Part shown: in pieces, positions 23,090 to 33,313 of the stretch
Position numbering within the stretch: position 1 is the stretch's first letter
Layout of the letters: every line of letters begins with the position of its first letter
From: Melastoma dodecandrum
Taxonomy: Eukaryota; Streptophyta; Magnoliopsida; Myrtales; Melastomataceae
Direction of reading: 5' to 3'
Length of the DNA stretch: 64,000 nucleotides
Assembly (NCBI GenBank): GCA_029817715.1
Contig: JARUPY010000605.1
Location: 2,542,001 to 2,606,000 of the forward strand
Notes under the pieces: model-generated
The model's database searches: none
The model's input: only the letters and a program-made list of their open reading frames with translations
Told to the model about the DNA's origin: nothing
Program-made: the position numbers and the translations under genes

Positions 23090-24330
23090 GACATTGGATG
23101 ACGATCGAAGACGATTGAGACAAGGGTTTCCGAGCAAAGGGGACTTGATTAGATCTGGGGATTTGTCCGGACACACTTCATTTTTAGTGTTACGTATCAA
23201 GATAAATTTATTTTTATCTTTAATTCTTATTATCATTTTAAAATTATTACAAATAAATAAATTATTAAAAAAAGAGTTGTGGTTTAATACTTTAGATTTG
23301 TTGTTTAACTTATAAGTTGATGATTTATTGTTTATGGTTTAAGATTCATAGTGTATTTGTTTATTTAACTTTTAGAATTTAAAATTTTAAGTTTAATATT
23401 TAGGGCTTAGTATTTAGATTTTAATGTTTATGATGTATGTTTTAAATTTTAGAGTTTATAGTTTAACTTATGATTTAGTAGGATTTATTAAATGAAAATA
23501 AAAAATATAAAAAATAGAATAATATTAATAACAAAGTTAAATTAAGCTAAAATAAAAAGTGCACTAACAATTAGAAGTTTACGAAATTTGAAAAGAAACC
23601 GCCTTAGTAACGAATATTTTTAAGCCTGTCTCGATTGAAATACTCGGAGTATCGCGGTTGAAAATTTCGACACTCAACCACTTAAATAATTTATTCTGAA
23701 TGTTTCTTTACATTCAATAACACGATTTCCAATTAAATTACACCTCGTTGCGGTTGGAAACATTTCCTTTATAAATTAAACGGTATTAATACTGTTTCAC
23801 AAACCGAAATCATGTCTAGTAATTTTTTCGAATTGTATTTTCGTACGAACGTGGAGGGGAGCGTCTGAGGTGGGTCGGGCTTTGTTATTTACATTCCACG
23901 TGTCGGAAAGCCAATGGACAGAAAAGCCGGCCTGGAAACCTCGAGGGAAGTGTCGGAACTCCAGCTAAGCATCTGTCCCCTGGAATTACTCCCCCCCGCT
24001 TGCCCTTTTTCAAAAATTTAAACTCCCGTTTAGCGATAAACTATCTGTTGTCATAATATATTGTTATTATTATTTGGGTAAATGGGATTGAAATTATTAC
24101 AGGCTGTCCGCCGCTACCTTTGATTGTAAGTTACTCCCCCCATGTTCGAGCAGCATTTGCCACCTCACCATTTCCCACTAACCAATTAAATAATCTTTTA
24201 TTACATACTTATAATATAAAAAAGAGATTAAAAAACGTCCTTTTCTTTCGGGGTTATTAATAATGAGGAAATTCAACCTAATCGCAATTAATCAATCAAT
24301 CACGACGTCACCCGTAGATAATCTTATTTA
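23090..24330. other. AT-rich intergenic DNA
   Basis: Very AT-rich, with degenerate TTTAGGTTTA-like runs at 23280-23480. A GC-richer patch lies at 23860-24000. No coding or RNA gene is supported. Confidence 0.4.
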
Positions 24331-24461
24331 CCCCCCCCCCCCCCCAATTACTAATTAAGGTTTATTTGGAGAGGGCAGTGGTCGACAGAAGACCAGACAG
24401 AGACAACACAAGACACGCGGCCACTACTAACAGAAAGAGGGAGAAAGTCCCCCCCCCCCCC
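24331..24461. repeat. Two long poly-C tracts upstream of the SUN gene
   Basis: 15 consecutive C at 24331-24345 and 13 C at 24449-24461, with further C-runs at 24620-24650. They lie about 1 kb upstream of the SUN start codon, probably in its promoter or leader. Tract lengths in an assembly may be inaccurate. Confidence 0.7.
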
Positions 24462-25458
24462 AAAACCAATTCGAAAAAAAAACCCATCGACCCCAACGTT
24501 ACGAAGACGACGACCACGAGAACATCGGGCAACACTTTCGTTCGGAGGGAGAGGGGGTGGCAAAGTTGTCGGCTTGTTCTTGTCGAGGATTTCGATATCT
24601 CGTTGTTTACGGTGTGAATTCCTTCCCCCCCTCCCCGCCGCCCCCAACCATTGAAAAAGGTCTTCTCGTGGGACTCGATCCAGCTGTCACTTCTTCAGTC
24701 GATGCTTTGTGGCTGACTTTTTGAGGAGTTTGCTTGCTTGTAAGGTTCCTCGGGTGTGAGGTCTTGATCTGTGATCTGCGGTTCTTTTTTGGGTGCGTGG
24801 TGATTGGTGATGGCTTGAAAGTGGGGAGTTTTTTTGGAGGATTTACTGTTCTGGGTTTGTGAAAGAAGGGATTTTTTTTTAGTGGGCCGATGCTTTGTTG
24901 TAGCAGGAGGGAGAATTGTGTTTCTGGTGGCTCAGTTGTGGTGCGGTTGGAGAAGTTTTTTATTTTTATTTTATTTTGATTAGATGGGGAGGTTGTGATC
25001 ATACGCGTGCGTTTGTGTTGATTAGTTGTTTTTTGGGGATTGGATTAGATTAAGGTGGTTTGCTCCCATCACAAGAAAAGGGCTTGATGTTGATTTTGAA
25101 GGTATAAAATTTGGTTCAGACGTAAGCTCGGATCGAAGGTGATGAATAGCTTGTTTTCTGGTTTGCTTGTCTTGTCTTCCCTTCGTGTTACTTTGCTCTT
25201 GCTTCTGCTCTGGAATTTTGCGACTTCAAGGCATTTCTCGGAATTCTTCGGGCAGAATTCTAGATTAGATGCCATCTGGGGGTAATTTAAGTCTGCTGGA
25301 ATCTGTCTTTGTTACTCAGTGATGAATCTGGGAATTTATTATCGATGAGAATGTTCTTGTCTTATGCCTGTTTATGCTTTGAAGTGAAGGAAAGCGGTTC
25401 CTTTTGGTGCAGGAGAGTTATGATTCTAGGGGCTGGAAGTAGACAGCATTGATGCCAG

Positions 25459-27621
25459 ATGCAGAGGTCGCGCAGAGCTCTTCTGCAGAGAAGAGCTTTG
25501 GACCAGACAAGAAGCTTTCGAAATCGGCTGTACAAGGTTTCTCTGTCCTTAGTTTTTGTCCTGTGGGGTCTCGTCTTCCTCCTCAGCCTATGGATTAGCC
25601 GCAGCGATGGACACAGATGTAAGCTCCACTTTTGCTATTTTCTGCTGCAAGTTGGTCGAGCCTTTTCATTGGACGATTAACTCGCATGCAGTAGCTGTAA
25701 ATTTTATGTTTCTAGTCTATGGAAATATGTCTATCTACACTTGTCTCAGCACAGAAGTTTAAGCTTCTCGGTTTATGAAACAAAAGAGTCTGATCTTCTT
25801 GTTTAACGGTATCTCAAGCATGCATTTCATGAAGATTTGATTCCAAAGAAGGTTGAAGTTTGTATGTTTTTAACATTGAAAGCACATGCATTACATACTA
25901 AGTTTACTTGCTTCTGATAGGATGGGTTTTGTCACTTTCTTCAATCCAGATGAATCTGAAGCGCCCCTGAAAACTCGAGAACAAACTGAGGCCAGACAGG
26001 CTTCTGAAACTACAAGTGAAGCTTTTGTGTGTCAACAATCAGAGGGAAACACTAGCACAGACGATATTTTGCGTGACGAGGATCCTTCTTTGAAGGAACA
26101 GTTTGATAAAAAAGTAACCTTGGAAGAAAATTATGTAAAGATTGATCGTTTGGCTCGTTCTCGTGCTGTGCCACCGGCCTTGGATGAGTTCAAAAGCAAG
26201 ACTCATAATTCTAGAAGTAAATCAGGGAATGGTCATGCTGAAAGTGTAGTTCACCGGGTGGAACCAGGGGGAGAGGAACACAATTACGCTTCAGCTGCGA
26301 AAGGTGCAAAAGTGTTGGCTTATAACAAGGAAGCCAAGGGCGTGTCTAACATCTTAATCAGAGACAAGGACAAGTACCTGCGAAACCCATGCTCCGCCGA
26401 AGAGAAATTTGTGATAATAGAACTTTCCGAGGAAACCTTGGTCGATACCATAGCAATTGCAAATCTGGAGCATTACTCTTCTAATCCAAAGGAATTTGAG
26501 CTTCTTGGAAGTTTGGTCTATCCTGCTGATTCATGGGTCACACTTGGAAGTTTCACTGCATCAAATGCTAAGCAGATCCAAAGGTTTTCTCTGCCGGAAC
26601 CGAAATGGGTTAGATACTTGAAAGTGAAACTTCTCAGCCATTATGGGACTGAATTTTACTGTACACTGAGTATATTCGAAGTATACGGGGTTGATGCCGT
26701 GGAGAAAATGCTCGAGGATTTGATTACTGTTCCGGAATCATCCCATCCAGAACCAGTTTATGATGGCCATCTCGAAAAAGACTTTGGCGATGCTGCGGAG
26801 TCAGACACCACAGAGTTTTTGGATGGGAAGCTTGAACCTCTTAAGACTTCCGCACAGCCAGTCGAAGAAAGCCGTCAGCAAGTTGGTAGGATGCCTGGCG
26901 ACTTAGTCTTGAAGATACTGATGCAGAAGGTGCAGTCAGTCGATCTGAACTTGTCGATCCTGGAGCGGTACATAGAGGAAATGAATTCCAGATACAGCCG
27001 CATCTTCAAGGACATCGATGACGACGTTGTAAACAAGGATCTAATTATCGATAAGATTAGCTCGGAGATACGAAGGTTGTTGGATAACAAGGAGCTAATG
27101 GTATGCAGAGCCAACCCAACCACTTAGTCCCGATCTCTGTTCCCGGCCTTCCTTTACTGACCACATCTTTTTGCAGGATAAAGATTTGGAGGAACTTCTG
27201 TCGTGGAAAGTTCTCGCCTCCCGTCACTTGGACGACCTTCAGAGGGACAACGCTGTCCTCAGGTTTCCCATTTGGCCCTTAGTTCGGCAGCTCACTCATC
27301 TGCAGCAGGCAGGCATTTAGCCTCACGCTTCTTTGTCTTTCTCTCAGGGCACAGGTAGAGAAGGTACAGCAAGATCAGACCTGGATGGAGAACAAGGGCA
27401 TCGTAGCATTCATGGCATGTGTGGTATTCGTGATAGTCGCCATCACAAGGCTGATGGTGGAAACAGCGGCTCGTGTATATACAGTGTTGAGTGGTCATCA
27501 TACAGAGGAGGACAAAGACAAGGACAAGAACAAGGCCAGGAAATTTTGTTGCCCGGGAGGCTCTTCCTGGTTCTTACTTCTGCTCAGTTGCAGCACCACC
27601 CTCTTCATACTCTCACTATAG
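25459..27621 (+). CDS. Mid-SUN domain protein of the nuclear envelope/ER (SUN3/SUN4-like)
   Basis: Four exons: 25459-25618, 25950-27100, 27177-27262 and 27348-27621, giving 556 residues (mid-SUN plant proteins are about 450-600). The first span is at about 27-46 (VSLSLVFVLWGLVFLLSLWI). The SUN domain at about 165-302 includes AKVLAYNKEAKGVSNIL, FVIIELSEETLVDTIAI and YGTEFYCTLSIFEVYG. A coiled-coil stretch (about 370-450) follows, then two C-terminal spans (GIVAFMACVVFVIVAITRLM and SSWFLLLLSCSTTLFIL). One N-terminal plus two C-terminal spans around a central SUN domain is the plant mid-SUN layout. The second exon is taken to start at 25950 (tcaatccag acceptor), because an earlier acceptor at 25920 would make a TGA across the junction. 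Upstream sequence from about 24650 is probably leader. Confidence 0.92.
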
Positions 27622-28074
27622 CTCAAAAACTCTCTGCTTGATGTTAACTCGTAAAATTGATAAAGGTGAGATGTTTCGGTTCGAAAATCTTCAATGCCCC
27701 TCAATCATAGTAGGTAAATATCTTATGATTCCTTAATTCGAATTCTATACAATGAATATCATCTGATCATGTTAGTCCATCGAAAGTTGGGGTTGGGGAC
27801 AAAGTCGTGACTCGTGATGATAAGCAAAATGTGAGTTCGAGATCACCCAACTTGAACCCGTCTTCTCAAAGTGCCCCGTGACTTGATCTTTTAGACTTTC
27901 AGCCTCCCCTGTCCCCTGCTCTCTCTGTTTTCCACGGGATTTGCCGAAGGGCTCGTGTTTGTTGTGTGTCCCTTGGAGGATGAGTGCTTCGATGTCGGCT
28001 GTGTTCAGCGGAGGGGACATCGGGAGTTCAGGCTGCAGGGGATGACATGATGTGTTCTTGAGCTTTAGAGGGGG
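27622..28074. other. 3' UTR and spacer
   Basis: SUN 3' UTR followed by sequence with no recognised coding content, up to the TIR relic. Confidence 0.35.
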
Positions 28075-28401
28075 ATGCCCGACTCAACAACTTCACAGAT
28101 CATTCTGTATTCTGCCTTGATACAGAGAGGGATTACCACCTTTAGAGACATTGAATTACACTTCGTCGAGCCGGTGACGATTCACTATTGTGCCAAGTCG
28201 AATGTGCGGGTGCCGCTGACCGTCCTACTGGTGTTTTATGATGTGGATCCCTCTGATCTGAGGAAGCAGAGGGGAGATTTCGTGGCGGCTCCAGCCAAGC
28301 ACGAACGAGTCTATGGGAAGTATTCGGCCACAGTGATCAAATGGAGGAAGGCCTTAAAAGCAGTGGCTGATCTCTCTGGCTGGGATCGTCACGGCAAGTG
28401 A
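28075..28401 (+). pseudogene. Relic of a TIR domain from a TIR-NBS-LRR resistance gene
   Basis: Fragments of the TIR fold occur in order: LYSALIQRGITTFRD (alphaA/betaB region), VFYDVDPSDLRKQRGDF (the conserved FYxVDPSxVRKQ motif), then AKHERVYGKYSATVIKWRKAL and LSGWD. The segment between TTFRD and FYDVDPS is much shorter than in intact TIR domains, so the middle (including the SR/WCL region) is deleted. The N-terminal SFRG motif is absent and there is no NB-ARC or LRR downstream. This is a dead fragment. Confidence 0.75.
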
Positions 28402-28554
28402 GCATGGTCCTGCTATAATAATTTCATTCCGTAGTCTTCACTCACTTAAATCCATTGAATCGTGCTCAATAGACGTACAGATGGTTCTTTTGACGTGCTC
28501 GATAGTTTCAGTCATTAACACTTTTTATGGCCGGAGCATTGCTGGGATTACCTG

Positions 28555-29900
28555 TTGCACATGGAACATTGCCATAATCGCCATCCGACGACTCATTTCC
28601 AGATGTTGCCAGTCCCTGAAGAACACATGAGTGAATCGCTGAGAGATGTCAAAGACCTTTTCCTGAAGTTCACGATTGATGAACTCAAGGCGAAAGGTGA
28701 GCTGGATCCAGTAGCCTGGCAGAAGGAACTCATCGAATCCCTTGTAAGGAAGGCTTCACTTAACAGCAATCCAAGTGGTAATAACTATTCTGGCAGAAGA
28801 CAGAAGATAATTTGTGAAAGCCGTGGACGGTTATACTAGTGGCGGTGGATTCTCGATGAACTTCTCAGCAGTCATCAAGAGCATCATGAAGGCAGCAAGG
28901 GTGGATCTCAGTCTACAACGCGTGAGATTCGTGCTCGTAACCGGGGCCACATGGCAGGAGACTTTGGAATCACTCAAGGTCGGCAATGTAAATGTAGCAG
29001 ATTTCGAGGCGTTGAGTTGTAGCAGCGGCAGTGTCATGTACAATCCATGGAAGGATATGGAAGCTGATCTGGACTATGAAGGCCATCTCGAGTACAAGTG
29101 GCCCAGTGAAATTGTCCGATCGATGGTTCTGTAACTCGCGACGTCGGAAGATGCAGGGGACAATGATGTCAAAGAGTTCAACAGCGGATGTAATTCCAAT
29201 TGCATTGCTTACGACGTCAAAGCAGGAGCAAGGGCAAGTTATCGACCCATTGCTAGATATTTTCTGTTTACAAATCTCGCATGATTGTGTCTGCATTTCT
29301 TTCCTTCTTTCAACGTGCCAAAGCCGGTCAAGAGAATAGATGACGTCCGGCAGAGGCTCCGGATGCGAGGTTTCCGTGCCAACCTGGTTTACACATGCGC
29401 CGGCTCAATGTTAATCTTGACTCCTCTGTTCGCCTGAAGGACACAAGCAGTAAGGTTTACTCCCTCTACCCAATTTCGAGAGCTCACTCATTTAACAAAA
29501 TCTTGCCATGTCTCCAAGTTTACAATCCTCGGCGTGTTCCCATCGGGTATATCTCGGTCAGGTGGGGCAATTGATTCTGTCGGACATGGGCATCTTCTTG
29601 GGTGATAAGGGAGACGCGGACCACAAATACCTACTCACTGGTCTCCACACATCTATCATCCTAAACGGAACAATGGAATTTGGTGGCAAGAGGCTCCACC
29701 GCAGGAACGAAAACTTCAGGAGAGGAGATGTGCTGCTGGGCGGTTCCCCCCAGGATAACGACGGTGGAAGACGGCCTCAAGTCTTATCTCATCACAGCAG
29801 CCTTGACAAATCTCGGGGACAAATGAACGCCTGGACTTGGCTCCCCAAAAGGTTCATTCCGGTACACCCCATCCTTATGAGCAAACATCTCTTCAACTAA
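28555..29900 (+). pseudogene. Relic of sucrose-phosphate synthase (C-terminal half)
   Basis: Pieces follow the order of plant SPS: DVKDLFLKFTIDELKAKGELDPVAWQKELIESL (28640-28750), a frameshift near 28800-28815, then VDGYTSGGGFSMNF, RVRFVLVTGATWQETLESL and GSVMYNPWKDMEADLDYEGH (28814-29134). More shifts lead to RQRLRMRGFRANLVYTCAG (about 29345-29405), and then MGIFLGDKGDADHKYLLTGLHTSIILNGTMEFGG (29586-29690). These correspond to the sucrose-phosphatase-like C-terminal domain. The N-terminal catalytic half is missing. At least three frame changes and several stops are present. The interval around 29440-29510 looks like retained intron. It appears to be a DNA-level duplicate, not a processed copy. 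Confidence 0.78.
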
Positions 29901-30204
29901 TGTTGTGTACATAAGATGCCTACCACAGGAAGAACATAAGTATGCTTATTATATCAATAACAAGCTTGATTGAATTTATCCAACAGCAAAAATATTTTGT
30001 ATCAACCAAATGTTGAAAATATTTTATCCGCATTGGGAATTGCTATAGCTTGAGACTAAAAAATTTTGTATGCTGTACCAGGAAGCCCTTTTTTCTGTCA
30101 GTAGTCACGTGGGATGATGCAAAGCTTAGGGTCCAGAAGTCCGCACCCCGGGAGCTGTTAGCCGGGTGTCAAGGCGTTTGAGCATGCCTCCGTGTAGGAT
30201 GCAG

Positions 30205-33039
30205 TTATGACAGGAACCCATCCTCCAGACATTTCGATCTGATATCTTGCATGAGCCGTTGAAGATTCCCAGGGTTGTTCGTGACGATGGCGTCCACGCG
30301 TTGAACCAACATCAACTCCATTGAATCTAAGTCATCAACAGTCCAAGCATAAACTTTCTTCATTCTCCTGTCCATATGAAAGGATAGGATTACGACGCAT
30401 ACAAAGAAAGTACTCGATGGAAACAGAAACATATCTTCGGTGGACTGACCCTTGCAGACTTCTCACAAGCCTCTCGTCAACTAAAGGATGGTAAACCCCG
30501 ACGACGTCGGCCCCTCTGACCCTGAAGAGGTTGGTCCTGAACCCAGTAGTAGGATCTTTCATGACTATATAACCCACCTAGAAATAATAAATAATGTTCA
30601 AAGAGTTTGAGGACATCTGAAAGACAAGATAGCGATTCATGTGTATGCGTGGAGACATATTTGCTTAACGAGGAGTTACGGTTCATGATCTACGCACACA
30701 AGAGGAACATCAAATTTTAAAGCGGGAGCCAGCCCATACCGTTGTATTGGGAGATAGTCTGATGATTTCCCTCACAAGATTGTCACTTTTTGCCCACACA
30801 AGGCAATTCCTACAACCTGTCCTCTCAATCTGGAATTCGAAAAGTTATAAGTTCAGGTGAAGAGAAAAAGAAAAGAAATCTAAACAACCCAGAAAATGCA
30901 GGCAATGGCTTTAAATGAAAGACTTCTCAAGCATTGGGAAACTAGAAGAAGAAACTCACAGTGGATAGAATATCTTTGGCGAGTCCATTTTCATATAATG
31001 GAGGTCCAATTTTGGCGTCGATGATCACCCACTTCAGTGATCTAGATATAGACTAAAATAATCAATCAGCGGAAGCAATGAAGACCATCAACAGAAGGAA
31101 TTGGAAAACTGCAATCTAAAAAGAAATATACTCCAAAACTAAACAATGCAAATTTCAAGCAAGACAAAGGGTACCATCAAAGCATCTTGCATGGTGGGAA
31201 CCTTTGTGTCCTCGAACTTCAGGGAAAATTCATGCATCTCCTCAAAAACCTTTATCTGCAACAAATAGGATATAGGTCTGTTGCTGTAGATCAGTGTAGT
31301 TGATAAAGGAGTTGTTTTGAACGGATAGGGCTTTTGTTTTTCAGCTGGGGCATTTAGCGTTTGCGGGAATTGATGCCTCAATGATCCAATACCAGTGCAA
31401 TACTTCCAAGTGAATTTACTAATAAGATCAAAGGGGAGGCTTAAGTAGTTAATACTTCCAAGTGAATTTACTAATAAGATCAAAGGGGAGGCTTAAGTAG
31501 TTTTCTTTCATAAAAGCAAACAAAGCCAGGGAGATGACAGCCAAGAAATCAACACTGACCTCATCGATGCTGTAATGACCAACTCTGGAAGTCGTATCAC
31601 CAGATAGCTGCTGCAACTCCCTGCGATTATCATTTTCCTTTAACGCAATATACCAGTGCAAAGAAGGAGAAAACTATCGAGATTCCATTTCAACAGCTCT
31701 TGCAGTGGACATTTATCTCCATATCAGTCTACAAATTCCCATCACATTGGTGGAGATTTATCTCCACATCGGATGTATTGGAAATTACTTATCTTGTAAG
31801 AAGGGAATTTCATTCATATCCGTTCTCTCTGAATAGGTATTGTATTGACGACTGAAAACTAGTGATGGACGCCCTTAATAATGACAACACTGAAACCATT
31901 TTCCCACCGGGAATGCTTCCAAGTTTCAATGTTACCGAAATAGTAGAGTGAAAGTCACCTGTCATGCAAAGCAACCAACACTCTATCAGCGGTGCGAGAC
32001 ACATCAATCTCCATGCAGTCCACCTGGGAATGAAGTGCGGCCTGATATGCAGCCATCTTCACAGGAAAAATATAGGAATCACATGAGATAAAGAAATGTC
32101 GAAAGGAAAAACTAGAAATGATGACACCAGTCCAGAAGCAAGCTTGAAATCGACGGATATGATTAATCCAAATTCCAAAAGGAAAATATTGACATAAAGG
32201 AAATCAAAACTCGTGTGCACCGTGTTTGGAAAGGCCTTTGTGGTGTCCCCGCCATGAGCACACACAAGGGGAGGATTACCAAGCCAGCCACATTTCTTCT
32301 GCAGTGCCTGTCATTGAAGATAAACAAGTGCCTGTTATTTTGCATCACAGAAGACAATTTCACCCAAATGTCCAGGACGAATTGGAGAATGACCACCATT
32401 GATAACAGGAACCCAATCCAGCTAGATTGCAGAAAGGATGGCTCCTATGAACTAGTTTACCAATCAAAACTCGCGAAATCTCGGAATAATTTCCAGGAAC
32501 CAAGCAGATCCCGAGTCAATTCACTGCAACAGCAAAAACATTTGGTGCTAGTCCTCACTAAAACCAGCACCCCGCAATCCAGAAAGCCTAACATAAATAG
32601 CTGAAAAAATGACTCATCAAAGAAAAAAGAAATCATTCTCTAGTGGGTAAATTGCAATAACAGCAAAGCAATCTAAGACTTTCTCCATCATAGTACCCCC
32701 AAATACACTCCATTCCCACCTCATTGCCTAAGTCCTAACTTTAACACAATCCCCTCAAATTTCTCACATCTAAGAGACACAAACTTGAGCTAGCCCTAAG
32801 TCATCGCACCAAAACGACGGGGCAAAATGTAGATAAAGACATCGATAAATGCATACACGATGCAATGACTTGAGCCTGAAGTGGAACACGATCGGAGGGA
32901 CGATTGCGATCAAAACCAGCAACGCCAGCAGGATCCGAAACAACACCGCCCTCTTCCGGTAAAACCTCCACCTTGTCCTCAACCCAATCCCTCCTCCTCC
33001 TCCTCCTCCTCCCCGCTGATGTTGCCTCCTCCCTATCAT
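30205..33039 (-). CDS. Glycerophosphodiester phosphodiesterase, GDPD4-like, membrane-anchored
   Basis: Nine exons on the minus strand: 33039-32857, 32307-32221, 32056-31959, 31620-31560, 31255-31175, 31052-30960, 30829-30740, 30577-30450 and 30367-30205, all in phase, 327 residues (Arabidopsis GDPD4 is slightly longer). A poly-Gly stretch (encoded by a CTC repeat near 32990-33015) precedes a membrane anchor at about 33-50 (LFRILLALLVLIAIVPPIVF). The GDPD domain follows: AHGGDTTKAFPNT (79-90), EID (106-108) and LHD (120-122), the metal-binding and catalytic positions. The C-terminal strands include VYAWTVDD and VDAIVTNNPG. The canonical HRG..PENT is HGG..PNT here, as I recall for the GDPD4 branch. 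It would hydrolyse glycerophosphodiesters to glycerol-3-phosphate. Its start lies 275 bases from the divergent PPR gene. Confidence 0.9.
31399..31502. repeat. 52-bp perfect tandem duplication in a GDPD intron
   Basis: 31399-31450 and 31451-31502 are identical by eye (AATACTTCCAAG ... TTAAGTAGTT). The repeat lies between exons 4 and 5 of the GDPD4-like gene. Perfect identity suggests a very recent slippage event or an assembly duplication. Confidence 0.9.
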
Positions 33040-33313
33040 CTCACCCCCCTACGCCCTCCTCCGAGGGCCGCCAGGAATATCGGAATCTTCCCCGGACGTC
33101 GATCGCAGATGTCTCCGATCGTGTTCCGAGTCGATCTCGACTAGGGTCCCAAACTCTCGTGTTTCAGATTACCCATTGACCCTCAGGCGTCCGCAAAATT
33201 TCATCTTTGTGCTCTACTTTTGTAGCTATGATTAAGGCTAGTAGAGTCATTTCACACGTTTCCGGACAAGTATATAAGAACTGTCTGGCGGTGGGGATGC
33301 GTCTTTAAGACAG
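33040..33313. promoter_or_regulatory. Compact divergent promoter between GDPD4-like and PPR genes
   Basis: Only about 274 bases separate the two start codons, which point away from each other. A TATA-like AGTATATAAGAAC lies at 33268-33280, about 34-46 bases before the PPR ATG, which suits a very short plus-strand leader. No strong TATA was seen for the minus-strand gene. Confidence 0.5.

Noticed and set aside
23280..23480. TTTAGGTTTA-like runs resembling plant telomere repeat
   Set aside because: Too degenerate and mixed with other AT words; no exact TTTAGGG array.
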